A stretch of DNA of 64,000 bases from Atlantibacter subterraneus. GTDB taxonomy: Bacteria > Pseudomonadota > Gammaproteobacteria > Enterobacterales > Enterobacteriaceae. Below the pieces are notes generated by a model. The model was not told the origin of the DNA. It ran no database searches and saw only the letters and a program-made list of their open reading frames with translations. This document shows, in pieces, positions 27,323 through 35,944 of the stretch. The stretch is taken from NCBI RefSeq assembly GCF_027853245.1, contig NZ_JAPTZM010000003.1, one strand, 5' to 3'. Every line of letters begins with the position of its first letter. Position 1 is the stretch's first letter. A program made the translations under genes and the position numbers.

Positions 27323-28030
27323 ATGAATAGTCCATTGAGTGGTTGTCCGGGCCATGAAGGCGGCATGAACAGTGACGCAAAAAAATGCCGCTCAAATGAC
27401 GATAAATACCAACGTTTCGTGTATTACTTAGAATCGCATCTTACGCCTATAAAAAGATTTTGAAAGCGCTTTTTTCGAATAAAAGACAGGAGTATGCTGA
27501 ATAAAGAAAAAAAGGGTTCACTTATGTCTAGTACATAATTCATAAAGGATTTTTTCTATCATTAATAATGATAATGGTAGAAAGGCATGTATATTTTATT
27601 TGTATACTATTGATTTTAAATGATATTAACGGTAATTGATAATTGTGGTGAATAATGTGTTATCGATCAGTGGGGTTATGGTTTTTTAAGATTTTCCCTG
27701 GAATAGATGGTTATTTTATTATTGGCGTTGTGACTTAAAATTCTAAATAAATAATATTTATTCATGATTCGCTATTTCTGTTTTGTAATATGTAATGATC
27801 GTTTAATAGGATGTTTTTTTATAAGTGTATTTTAATGAGCGGAAGAGTTCAGATAAACCTGTGTAAATAAACACTCGTGTATTTTTGGTGTCACCCGGCC
27901 TGAGCGACTATCTGCAGGCTGGATATGAGGATGGTGCGGTTTCCCGGAGAAATCGCATTGTTTCTGTCTGTCGGTGACTGGCGGCAGACAACTATCGTAG
28001 TTATTGAAAACGTTCACAAGGAGTATACAA
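27323..28030. other. Divergent regulatory region between tssB and hcp
   Basis: About 700 bases, strongly AT-rich, with no gene I can support. It must hold the promoters for the leftward tssB operon and the rightward hcp unit. Many TATAAT-like hexamers occur, so no single promoter can be picked with confidence. I found no clear sigma-54 site (TGGCAC-N5-TTGC), consistent with the missing vasH activator. A 25-bp imperfect palindrome at 27556-27580 is listed separately. Confidence 0.7.
27556..27580. promoter_or_regulatory. Fur-box-like palindrome in the T6SS divergent region
   Basis: CTATCATTA (27556-27564) and TAATGGTAG (27572-27580) form an inverted repeat with one mismatch around ATAATGA, and the run AATAATGATAAT inside it resembles Fur hexamers. 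About 12 of 19 positions match the classic Fur consensus. A Fur role is known for the EAEC sci-1 T6SS; here it is only a candidate. Confidence 0.3.
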
Positions 28031-28549
28031 ATGCCAACACCGTGTTACATCTCCATCACTGGTCAGACCCAGGGGAACATCACCGCCGGTGCATTTACTG
28101 CTGATTCAGTCGGCAACATCTATGTGCAGGGCCACGAAGACGAAATGCTGGTGCAAGAGTTTTTGCATAACGTGACGGTACCAACCGACCCGCAGTCTGG
28201 TCAGCCTTCAGGTCAGCGCGCGCACAAACCATTCATTTTTACCGTGGCGCTGAACAAAGCGGTTCCGTTGCTGTACAACGCGCTGGCGTCCGGTGAAATG
28301 CTGCCGAAAGTTGAACTGCACTGGTGGCGTACTTCTGTTGAAGGTAAACAGGAGCACTATTTCACCACCCGCCTGACTGACGCAACGATTGTGGATATGA
28401 ACCTGCATATGCCGCACTGCCAGGATCCGGCACAGCGTGAGTTCACCCAGTTGCTCGCCGTATCATTGGCGTACCGTAAGGTTGAATGGGAGCATATCAA
28501 GTCTGGCACTTCTGGCGCCGACGACTGGCGTGCGCCGTTGGAAGCGTAA
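28031..28549 (+). CDS. hcp: Hcp, T6SS inner-tube protein (TssD)
   Basis: A 172-residue Hcp, the canonical length. MPTPCYISITGQTQGNITAG, YVQGHEDEMLVQEF and the C-terminal VEWEHIKSGTSGADDWRAPLEA (in two pieces) are the Hcp1-type signature, so this is likely the main tube subunit. I start at the ATG at 28031 with AAGGAG 7 bases upstream; the open frame begins earlier but has no family match. It is transcribed away from the tssB operon and is followed by a strong terminator, so it may be made as a short abundant message. Confidence 0.97.
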   Translation: MPTPCYISITGQTQGNITAGAFTADSVGNIYVQGHEDEMLVQEFLHNVTVPTDPQSGQPSGQRAHKPFIFTVALNKAVPLLYNALASGEMLPKVELHWWRTSVEGKQEHYFTTRLTDATIVDMNLHMPHCQDPAQREFTQLLAVSLAYRKVEWEHIKSGTSGADDWRAPLEA

Positions 28550-28570
28550 ATGGGGTTTATGCAAATTAAC

Positions 28571-28604
28571 AGCATTCTGTCCTGACGGACAGGGTGCTGT
28601 TTTT
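28571..28604 (+). terminator. Rho-independent terminator after hcp
   Basis: A 12-bp stem (28571-28582 with 28587-28598, two G-T pairs), TGAC loop and following T-rich stretch, 21 bases after the hcp stop. It should limit read-through into vgrG. The 28605-28790 stretch up to vgrG shows no gene I can support. Confidence 0.8.
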
Positions 28605-28790
28605 GTTTTGAACCGTTGTAAAAGCAGTTGTCAGTAAAGGGTTACGTTTTTTACGGGAGATGGCGGATGCCGGAGACTTCGGCGGTAGCGTGCCTGAAAA
28701 TGAGCGTAACGCTGTACTGGCATCCTCTGCTGCTGCGTGGTGAATATCGGCTGACAGGGTGTTTTCAGAGAACAACGCAGGGAGGTAAAG

Positions 28791-30989
28791 ATGGCCGCAG
28801 AAGGACTGAGATTTACGCTGAAGGTGGACGGCATTCCGGAGATGGCGACGGCGGTGGTGAGCTTCCGGCTGGTGCAGCGGCATTCGGTGCCGTTTGTGCT
28901 GGAGGCGGGGATTGCCAGCGGGCTGTTTGACCTGACGGCAGAGGATTTCCTGGAGAAGGAGGCGGTGCTGACCGTCTGGCAGGGGGATGTGGCGCAGCGT
29001 TACGTCAGCGGTATCGTGAGTGAAGTGTCGCTGGGGGTGAACAACGGGTGGCAGATGCGCTACCACCTGCGTGTCAGCCCGCCGCTGTGGCGTGCAGGGC
29101 TGCGTGAGAACTACCGTATCTTCCAGCAGCAGGACATTCAGACGATTTCATCCACCTTACTGAACGAGAACGGGGTGACGGAGTGGCTGCCGCTGTTCTA
29201 TGAGGCGCACCCGGCACGGGAGTTCTGCGTGCAGTACGGGGAGAGTGACCTGGGCTTCCTGACGCGGCTGTGGGCGGAGGAGGGGCTGTTCTTCTTTGAG
29301 CGTTGCGGTAAGGAAGGGCCGGAGCAGAGGCTGGCGGTGTGTGATGACGTGGCGGGGCTGACGAGTGCGGGCACGCTGGCGTTTAACCCGGACACCACCA
29401 CCGGGGGCAGCACGGAGTACATCAGCGACTTTCACTACCGGGCGAGGATACGGCCCTCGTCGGTGGAGACGCAGGACTACACGTTTAAAACGCCGGGGTG
29501 GCCGGGCTATTACGGTCATGACGGTGAAAACCTGAACGGGCAGGGAACGCAGTACGAGATATTTGATTATCCGGGCCGGTTCAAGGATGAACAGCACGGA
29601 CAGGATTTTGCGCGCTACCGGATGGAAGGTCTGCGAAACAGTGCGGAGCAGGCGTACTGCGTGAGCAACTCGGCGCGGCTGTGGCCGGGGGTGAGGTTTC
29701 AGCTTACGGACCATCCGTCGCAGACGCTGAACCGTGAATGGCAGGTGGTGAAGAGTACGCTGCTGGGGGAGCAGCCGCAGGCGCTGCACGGGAGTCAGGG
29801 AAAGGGAACCACGCTGAGCAACCAGTCTGAAGTGGTTCCGGCAGACAGGACCTGGCGGGTGCCGCCGCTGCCGAAGCCGTCGGTGGACGGCCCGCAGAGC
29901 GCCATAGTCACCGGCCCGGCGGGGGAAGAGATTTTCTGCGACGAACACGGTCGGGTGCGTGTGAAGTTCAGGTGGGACCGGTATAACCCGGCGACGGAGG
30001 CGAGTTCGTGCTGGGTGCGGGTGTCGCAGGCATGGGCGGGACCGGGGTTCGGTAATCTGGCGATACCGCGCATCGGGCAGGAGGTGATAGTCGACTTCCT
30101 GAACGGGGACCCGGACCAGCCAGTAATCATGGGGAGGACGTACCATGAGGATAACCGTTCGCCGGGGAGCCTGCCGGGGACGAAGACGCAGATGACGATA
30201 CGGTCGAAGACGTACAGGGGCAGCGGGTTCAACGAGCTGAAATTCGACGACGCGACGGATAAAGAGCAGGTGTATATCCACGCGCAGAAGAACATGGACA
30301 CGGAGGTGCTGAATGACCGGACGACGACGGTAAAACACGACCACACGGAGAGGATAACGAATAATCAGAAAATCACGGTGGGCGTGGGCCAGACTGTCAG
30401 CGTGGGAAGCAGGAAGGAAGGGGGCCACGACCAGAGTATCACGGTGGCGAATGACCGGCGTATCACGGTGGGTAACGACCAGACGGTGAGGGTGAAGCAT
30501 GACCGTGTGGTGAACACCGGCCACGATGAGGGGCTGTATGTCAGAAATGACCGCAGGGTGACGGTGGAGGGGAAGCAGGAGCAGAGCACGACCGGTGACC
30601 ATATCAGTCTGGTGAAGGGAACGCACAGTCTGGAGGTGAAGGGGGACCTGGCGAGGAAGGTGTCGGGTGCGCTGGGAATAAAGGTGCGAAATGAAATCGT
30701 ACTGGAGAGCAGCGGTAAAACCACCCTGAAAGTGGGAAGCTCGTTTGTGGTTATCCATGCGGGCGGGGTGGATATCGCCGGGCCGAAAATAAATCTCAAC
30801 AGTGGGGGTAGTCCCGGGACACCCGTACAGACACTGCAACCGGCGATACTGAGGGCGCTGACAGATGAAAATGATGGCGTTTCCGGCGCGGAGGATGCGG
30901 AGCCGCCACGTAAAAACGTCCAGAACACGTTTAACAATCCCCCACAGGATCTGGTACCGCCGCAACTCCGGAGAATATTTTCACGATAA
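28791..30989 (+). CDS. vgrG: VgrG, T6SS spike protein (TssI)
   Basis: A 732-residue spike protein with GGAGGT before the ATG. The gp27-like base (about 1-340) is followed by a gp5-like OB fold at about 383-450 (EHGRVRVKFRWDRYNP, WAGPGFGNLAIPRIGQEV). A beta-helix needle (about 470-670) consists of short repeats such as DRRITVGNDQTVRVKHDR and DRRVTVEGKQEQ. The tail after KINLNSGG is about 60 residues, Pro-rich and without a recognisable toxin domain, so this is not an evolved VgrG; the tail may bind the next gene's product. The island has no PAAR-tip gene. Ten bases separate it from the effector gene. Confidence 0.96.
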   Translation: MAAEGLRFTLKVDGIPEMATAVVSFRLVQRHSVPFVLEAGIASGLFDLTAEDFLEKEAVLTVWQGDVAQRYVSGIVSEVSLGVNNGWQMRYHLRVSPPLWRAGLRENYRIFQQQDIQTISSTLLNENGVTEWLPLFYEAHPAREFCVQYGESDLGFLTRLWAEEGLFFFERCGKEGPEQRLAVCDDVAGLTSAGTLAFNPDTTTGGSTEYISDFHYRARIRPSSVETQDYTFKTPGWPGYYGHDGENLNGQGTQYEIFDYPGRFKDEQHGQDFARYRMEGLRNSAEQAYCVSNSARLWPGVRFQLTDHPSQTLNREWQVVKSTLLGEQPQALHGSQGKGTTLSNQSEVVPADRTWRVPPLPKPSVDGPQSAIVTGPAGEEIFCDEHGRVRVKFRWDRYNPATEASSCWVRVSQAWAGPGFGNLAIPRIGQEVIVDFLNGDPDQPVIMGRTYHEDNRSPGSLPGTKTQMTIRSKTYRGSGFNELKFDDATDKEQVYIHAQKNMDTEVLNDRTTTVKHDHTERITNNQKITVGVGQTVSVGSRKEGGHDQSITVANDRRITVGNDQTVRVKHDRVVNTGHDEGLYVRNDRRVTVEGKQEQSTTGDHISLVKGTHSLEVKGDLARKVSGALGIKVRNEIVLESSGKTTLKVGSSFVVIHAGGVDIAGPKINLNSGGSPGTPVQTLQPAILRALTDENDGVSGAEDAEPPRKNVQNTFNNPPQDLVPPQLRRIFSR

Positions 30990-30998
30990 GGACTGAAT

Positions 30999-32360
30999 AT
31001 GAGAATTAGTTACCCCATCAGGGATAAAGACGGAAAAGAGTTTCGTTCCCTGGATGATATAATGCGTCTGGTTGACGCAGAAGTACACGGCACCTGGCTG
31101 CTGGGAGGAAACGGGCTGTGGCACGGCGCAGTACATATCAGTGAAGTATCTAATCCGCGTTCTGCCCTCACTCCGGATACGCTCAGTGCCGGAAAACCGG
31201 TGCCCCTTCAGTTTATGGCAGACGGCACCATTGCGGCGTACCGTATAAACAATGACTACCTGAAAGGCCCCTATAAAGGGCAGGAACTGCGTTACAGCAG
31301 CACGTTTGTTCTGGTGAAATCACTGTGTCAGCCAGACCCGCAAAAAGAAAAAAGCTGGCTGGAGTTTTACAGCCTGTATATGCATCTGGCTCCGGTGAAA
31401 GATTATCCAGCCTCCCTCTGCTATAAAGTCAGGGCCGGACACAGCGGGATACTGCTGCGGACATACGCCGACGGGAAAAATGGTCTTCCGGACGGTCAGG
31501 AGAGTGGAGATCCTGTAACGTATCAGGCACCACCAAAGACCCGTAAAAGTCTGAAAGCGGGAGATCGTTTTGTGTCATCGCGTACCGGACGTTTTTACGT
31601 GACGAAAGGGGGGCAGTCGACCCTGATGACATTCGGCCTGGTTCGCCTGTTGACCGGCGAAAAGATGGGAAATGAACAGTACTGGGTAACGCTGGACCCG
31701 GAGCTGATGGAGCCGGATGGCGAAATACAGGCGCTGATGCCTGCGTGGATGCAGAAGGCGAAGGAAAAGGGCATTTTTGACTCGGTGCAGACGGGAGGGG
31801 AAACGGAAGAATGGAAGGTCAGCGCCGGAACGCCAGCAGGATTTATGGGATGTGAGGACTATCCTGGCAGGGAGAGCGGTCAGGTTGAGCGCGAGTGGTT
31901 TGTTCATCTTGAGGTGCTGAGTGCGGACCCGAAGATGCCGGCGTTTTTAGGCAATCCGGAAGGCGTGAAGGGGGAAAAACGAACGGTTCTGGCACCAAAA
32001 GGAAGAATATTATACACCCGCGAGGCGACAGCAGAGCAGGAGACCTTTACCACCACGTCGGCCACGCTGGGCGCTCAGTGCGCTCTTCCGCGGGAAGCCA
32101 CAACGCCGATCACGGATGAGTCGAAGCAATGGTGGTTTAACATCACCGGAAGCGGCTGGCTACCGGAGAAGGATGTGGCAGAGGCCGGACAGTACGATTT
32201 ACTGAAGCTGGGTTTTCAGCCGCTGGAGGAAAACAGCAGTGGTGATATGACCGGCAGTCCGTATGAAGGGTGGGTGCCGAAAGCATTTGATTCAGTAAGT
32301 CGTGCAGCAGAGCAGGGAGATGAATGGTACGACCAGGTGCCCCCTTTTACCGTGACCTGA
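30999..32360 (+). CDS. T6SS cell-wall effector, N-terminal part (M23-like region)
   Basis: A 453-residue product directly after vgrG. I recognise no named family. The segment from about 38 to 130 resembles the fold pattern of M23/lysostaphin endopeptidases: LWHGAVHIS (His42), PVPLQFMADGTIAAYR, and FYSLYMHL (His129). However, the Asp of the usual H-G-x-D ligand is His46 and no late H-x-H pair is seen, so metal binding may be lost or different. The C-terminal end reads W-Y-D-Q-V-P-P-F-T-V-T then stop. A -1 shift at CCCTTTT (32342-32348) would give Q-V-P-P-F-Y-R-D-L and continue seamlessly into the next frame. The two parts together would form one protein of about 990 residues. Either programmed frameshifting or a one-base deletion explains this. 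Confidence 0.7.
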   Translation: MRISYPIRDKDGKEFRSLDDIMRLVDAEVHGTWLLGGNGLWHGAVHISEVSNPRSALTPDTLSAGKPVPLQFMADGTIAAYRINNDYLKGPYKGQELRYSSTFVLVKSLCQPDPQKEKSWLEFYSLYMHLAPVKDYPASLCYKVRAGHSGILLRTYADGKNGLPDGQESGDPVTYQAPPKTRKSLKAGDRFVSSRTGRFYVTKGGQSTLMTFGLVRLLTGEKMGNEQYWVTLDPELMEPDGEIQALMPAWMQKAKEKGIFDSVQTGGETEEWKVSAGTPAGFMGCEDYPGRESGQVEREWFVHLEVLSADPKMPAFLGNPEGVKGEKRTVLAPKGRILYTREATAEQETFTTTSATLGAQCALPREATTPITDESKQWWFNITGSGWLPEKDVAEAGQYDLLKLGFQPLEENSSGDMTGSPYEGWVPKAFDSVSRAAEQGDEWYDQVPPFTVT

Positions 32361-33967
32361 TGGCGGAAATGGACAGCAACCATGATAGTAAATTAACGGA
32401 AGAGGAAATCAGACAGGCGCTGGTAGTGCGTGATCCGCTGGTGAGGAATGTGGTGAACCGACTGGTGGTAAAACACCACAGCGAGTGGTACGGAGGCCGT
32501 TCGACGGGGCGGTGGGAAGGGTTTTATAAAGATCTGGATGCGGAGGAAGTGGCGTATTGTGAGAAGTGGCAGACAGATCTGGAGTGGATGAGCGGGGTGT
32601 TGCCATTTAATAATGATGAGCCAGTGTGGCATTTTCATCCGGTGATATTTACCAATGCACTTGCAACAACTGTAACTGATTGCGCAAAATTAATTTGGGG
32701 TAAAAAAGTTGATGAAATCCATGGGGCAGAAAAAGGATGCATTTTTAGGAAGAAAGTAGTAAGTATTTGTTCTGAACTTTGGGGCGAGCCAAAAAAACTC
32801 GAATATGCTGATGTATTAATGGCTTGTATGGCGGTGGAAACCAGTCGTAAGTTTATGTCTTCAGTGACAGAGTTTAGACCCGTCAAAAATTCCAATGGTG
32901 AAATTGTGTATGTCACAGGTAGTACAGGTAGCCCTAGACCTAAAGTTGAAGAGCATGTTTATACGAAGGATGAAATTCGAGCAGATCCATCGATTACTCA
33001 ACGAAAACCAGTAGGATTGATACAATTTACTCAAGATGCCGTAGACCAGATAAATTCAGTCAACGGTCTTTTCGTTACAAAACAGCAGTTGGCTTTAATG
33101 GATGTTGTTGAACAACTTGATTATGTAAAACTATATTTTATTTCATTAGACGATGTCTTTAAAAAAATATCGACACCTGATGATATATATGTTTTCATAT
33201 TTTGCCCTGAAGGCGTTGGAAAACCTGAGGATGCCGTATTATATAGTAAAGATACAAACGAAAAGGCATATAATAGAAACGCAGGTCTTGACTCAAATAC
33301 TCATGGTAACACAGGGAATAATGATGGGGTGATTCAAAAGTGGGAGCTTCTAAGCCGACTGGAACGTTTGAAAAAAGAGGGGGCGGCATACCGGAATAGT
33401 TGTACATGTTTAGATAAATATGGTGATCAAAAAAATACCGGTACAACGTGGATGCCTTTTGCAGTAAATGAATACAATACATTTAAAGATTATATTGAGA
33501 CGGATTCAGAACTTGATAAACAAATACAAGAATACCATAAAACTGCAAATCGGGCTGGTTGTAATCATTCAACTTCATGGTGTTCATCATTTGTAAATTG
33601 GTGCCTGACTCAGACTGAATATTCTGATTTAGCCACTCATGATCCATTCGCATTTTCGTGGAATGCTGGTTCTTGGCAGAATGGGGAAGAGGTCGATAAG
33701 CCTTTCTATGGTGCAATAGCGGTAATGAAGTATCAGCATGTTGGCTTTATTTATGGGAAAAATTCTCAAGGTAAGATATTAATCCTTGGGGGCAATCAAG
33801 GTGGAGGGAGAACAGGAGGGGCTAATTGTATATCAATAAGAGGGAATCCACCTAGTGATATCAAATATATTATGAAGCCTAAAGGTTATATTATACCAGA
33901 AAAAGACTTCGAGTTGCAGGATTTTGATATAAATGGGCCTGCCTCAACATATGAAGATACGCATTAG
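32324..33967 (+). CDS. T6SS cell-wall effector, C-terminal part (EF-hand, lysozyme-like, NlpC/CHAP-like)
   Basis: A 547-residue frame overlapping the previous one by 37 bases. A canonical EF-hand loop D-S-N-H-D-S-K-L-T-E-E-E sits at 17-28. A lysozyme-like region has a candidate catalytic Glu172 (LMACMAVETS) and KPVGLIQFTQDAV at 229-241. A second EF-like loop (NNDGVIQKWE) is near 332-341. The C-terminal domain resembles the TIGR02594/CHAP papain-like group: Cys420 in TSWCSSFVNWCL, His472 in YQHVGFIYG, then LILGGNQGG. It would thus attack both glycan and peptide bonds. Base composition falls abruptly from about 32640, inside this gene, as in polymorphic toxins with a swapped C-terminal half. 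It could be made by -1 frameshift from the upstream frame, or by re-initiation at the ATG at 32324, which has GGGAG 4 bases upstream. Confidence 0.7.
   Translation: MVRPGAPFYRDLMAEMDSNHDSKLTEEEIRQALVVRDPLVRNVVNRLVVKHHSEWYGGRSTGRWEGFYKDLDAEEVAYCEKWQTDLEWMSGVLPFNNDEPVWHFHPVIFTNALATTVTDCAKLIWGKKVDEIHGAEKGCIFRKKVVSICSELWGEPKKLEYADVLMACMAVETSRKFMSSVTEFRPVKNSNGEIVYVTGSTGSPRPKVEEHVYTKDEIRADPSITQRKPVGLIQFTQDAVDQINSVNGLFVTKQQLALMDVVEQLDYVKLYFISLDDVFKKISTPDDIYVFIFCPEGVGKPEDAVLYSKDTNEKAYNRNAGLDSNTHGNTGNNDGVIQKWELLSRLERLKKEGAAYRNSCTCLDKYGDQKNTGTTWMPFAVNEYNTFKDYIETDSELDKQIQEYHKTANRAGCNHSTSWCSSFVNWCLTQTEYSDLATHDPFAFSWNAGSWQNGEEVDKPFYGAIAVMKYQHVGFIYGKNSQGKILILGGNQGGGRTGGANCISIRGNPPSDIKYIMKPKGYIIPEKDFELQDFDINGPASTYEDTH
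32342..32348 (+). promoter_or_regulatory. CCCTTTT heptamer, possible -1 frameshift site
   Basis: In the frame of the upstream gene the codons are CCC CCT TTT ACC; the heptamer C CCT TTT fits the X XXY YYZ slippery pattern. A -1 slip joins the two effector parts without loss of a residue. I see no obvious strong downstream hairpin by eye, so a simple one-base deletion in the C run is equally possible. Confidence 0.4.
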
Positions 33968-33978
33968 TGGAGTTTATC

Positions 33979-34509
33979 ATGAGGAATATATTTTTCTTGT
34001 TATTTTTTACTAATTGTGCATTAGCAAATGCTAATTCAATGATTGAATATTTTAATCGTTTTATCATAACGTTTTCTTCTCGTAGCGTTAGTAAAAATGA
34101 TTATGCATCTCTTGTGAGTTATGAGATAGATCCTGCTATGCGTGCCAATTATGACATTTTCCCTCCTGAACAGTATTCAAATATAGATAATGCTTCTGGT
34201 TTTGTTATAAAAAATACAGATATCTTATTTAGTGGAGGTAAATCAAGGATGCTTTTTCTGAATTTTGTTAGAGAAAACATACTTGGCAGTAAAAAAGTAA
34301 TCACTGGCAGATTGGTTGTGTATAATAAAGAGCATGTGACTTATTCTTTTAAAATAGAAAAATATCAACAGGATAATGTGGTGATATTTGAAAATATATT
34401 GGCTATAATTCCCTACTCTGAAATGTCATCGGAGTTTAGCTGTTTTTATAAATTTAAACAAATAGATGATGAAGTGGTGAAATTAGTTGATGTCAAATGT
34501 GCCGGATAA
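33979..34509 (+). CDS. Exported protein, candidate immunity to the upstream effector
   Basis: A 176-residue protein with an N-terminal signal peptide (MRNIFFLLFFTNCALANANS, cleavage probably after ALA or ANA) and no membrane segment after it, so periplasmic. I recognise no family. It starts 11 bases after the effector stop; GGAG lies 8 bases before the ATG at 33979 (an in-frame GTG at 33967 is less likely). Position, export signal and low GC fit an immunity protein that blocks a wall-degrading toxin in the periplasm; this is inference from context. Confidence 0.7.
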   Translation: MRNIFFLLFFTNCALANANSMIEYFNRFIITFSSRSVSKNDYASLVSYEIDPAMRANYDIFPPEQYSNIDNASGFVIKNTDILFSGGKSRMLFLNFVRENILGSKKVITGRLVVYNKEHVTYSFKIEKYQQDNVVIFENILAIIPYSEMSSEFSCFYKFKQIDDEVVKLVDVKCAG

Positions 34510-34769
34510 TGATAATTAATGATGGCATTTGTGTTATCTATTGATGATAGCATAATTTTTTATTATTTAAAAATCTTTGTTTTTTAATTTTCTGGCTTGG
34601 TTTATAATTTACTCTTCAAAGAGATTGGGGATGCTCTCCATTTAACGATGCTACGTTGGGCTGGCTATGTGTTATGTTTTCATAACTGCGACATGTCAAT
34701 AAGTGACAAGTGTAGCGGTATTAGATGTGGGGGTTATGCTTTCCATATATTAAATGAGAGGTTAGTTGT

Positions 34770-35189
34770 ATGAGGAAATTTATAAAGTATTTGTTTGTTT
34801 TTTTTTGTTTATGGAGCGAATATTCTTCTGCGGTTGCTGAAACTCAATGGGATGGTGACTTTAGAGTCGAGGAGTTTGGCGAGCAGTTAAATGATGGGAG
34901 TCAAGTTTTTTTACAATATAATTTAAATATAAATAGTGAAAACAATCATGCTTCTTTATCTATGACAACCTGGCATGCGGGGATAACATGTATTGGTGAC
35001 TATTCCTTAAAAATCAAATCTGGTATTTTAGGATTGTACTATTCTGGCGTCGAAAAAAAAATGTGTCCGTACCCATCACCGCAATTTGAGATAAAGAATA
35101 AAGGGAATGAATATTATGTAAAAGGAGCGATGTTTTCATATTCCCGTCCCGGTGAATGGTTGCCACTCGAACATATTGTACCAAAATGA
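34770..35189 (+). CDS. Small exported protein of unknown function
   Basis: A 139-residue protein with a signal peptide (about 1-23, ending S-S-A-V-A-E) and two Cys in the mature part (GITCIGDYSL and KKMCPYPSP) that could form a disulfide. I recognise no family. GAGAGG lies upstream of the ATG. It is AT-rich like its neighbours and sits among effector/immunity genes. It may be a second immunity protein, perhaps orphaned from a lost toxin, or an inhibitor of wall hydrolases. The 34510-34769 stretch before it holds no gene I can support. Confidence 0.65.
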   Translation: MRKFIKYLFVFFCLWSEYSSAVAETQWDGDFRVEEFGEQLNDGSQVFLQYNLNINSENNHASLSMTTWHAGITCIGDYSLKIKSGILGLYYSGVEKKMCPYPSPQFEIKNKGNEYYVKGAMFSYSRPGEWLPLEHIVPK

Positions 35190-35311
35190 TTACAAATTTT
35201 AGAAACTATTTATTAGAAATAACATATTGTTATTTATACCAAAGGTTAAACGTTACCACTTTTTTCAGATAAACATCGTGAGTATGCTGCAAGCAGAAAC
35301 GAATAAACAGA

Positions 35312-35442
35312 TATATACCCCTAAATAATTCGAGTGGCATGAAGGCAGCAAGGCCAGGAGTCCCCGGGGCATAGCGAATTATGTGACTGGGGCGAGCGGG
35401 CGCAGTCAACGCACATGCAAATTGAAGTATGACGAGTATATA
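35312..35442. repeat. About 130-bp imperfect inverted-repeat element
   Basis: The left end (TATATACCCCTAAATAATTC, 35312 on) and the right end (ending GAAGTATGACGAGTATA) are near-complementary over about 28 bases, so the unit can fold into one long hairpin. The inner part is GC-rich (CCAGGAGTCCCCGGGGCAT) in an otherwise AT-rich area. Similar elements occur between genes in several enterobacteria as I recall. It lies just upstream of the YkuD-like gene and could be a transcribed structure or a miniature mobile element. Confidence 0.5.
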
Positions 35443-35464
35443 AGGTATATAAGGATAGGTAAAA

Positions 35465-35944
35465 ATGTCTAGATTTGTTTTTAATGGGATTTCACATACA
35501 ATATCCTTGCTGGAGGATAATGGAAATGAAATTGGACGATGGACAGCGTACAATAATATTGCGGTACATGATGATCATGGAGGTCTCATTAGTTTGAGGT
35601 ATCTTCAAAATGGGATATACAATATAATTGATAGAGACAGACCACATGCACATAATTCATCTGATGATAGTATTAATGGTGGGTATGGCTCGTATGGTAT
35701 TATCCGATTCAATTATCCAGGACATTCGGGGATTGGTGTTCACTCCGGGCGAGCAAATCGAGGGGGCGCGACATTTGTGACATATGGGTGTATCAGAACT
35801 ACAGAAGAAGCTATGAGATTAATAACAAATAATATACGCATATCACCATTAACTACGATTGATATTCGTCATAATGAACCCGGTGATCATGATGATCCTG
35901 CTGAAGTTGGAATTTATCAACCTGTGAGAACATATTTGATATGA
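35465..35944 (+). CDS. YkuD-like L,D-transpeptidase-type putative T6SS effector
   Basis: A 159-residue protein without a signal peptide. The centre carries a YkuD-type active-site pattern: GIGVHSGR with His93, then TYGCIRTT with Cys109 (His to Cys spacing 16) and Arg111. YkuD enzymes use this Cys to act on the tetrapeptide stems of peptidoglycan. Cytoplasmic location plus wall-type active site and an exported partner gene point to a secreted toxin, analogous in idea to the Tlde1 effectors of Salmonella. The sequence is not one I recognise as Tlde1/DUF2778. AAGGA lies before the ATG. The stop overlaps the next gene by 4 bases. A fragment of a close relative is at 37485-37625. Confidence 0.75.
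   Translation: MSRFVFNGISHTISLLEDNGNEIGRWTAYNNIAVHDDHGGLISLRYLQNGIYNIIDRDRPHAHNSSDDSINGGYGSYGIIRFNYPGHSGIGVHSGRANRGGATFVTYGCIRTTEEAMRLITNNIRISPLTTIDIRHNEPGDHDDPAEVGIYQPVRTYLI

Noticed and set aside
28628..28930. A 100-codon frame between hcp and vgrG
   Set aside because: It overlaps the vgrG start out of frame, lacks a family match, and its second half is the shadow of vgrG.
29157..30965. A 602-codon open frame antisense to vgrG
   Set aside because: It is the complement of an unmistakable VgrG; the Arg/His/Pro-rich translation is typical of the shadow of a GC-rich gene with repeats. No ribosome site or family match.
30671..30989. Toxin domain at the VgrG C-terminus (evolved VgrG)
   Set aside because: Only about 60 Pro-rich residues follow the needle, too few and without any known toxin motif.
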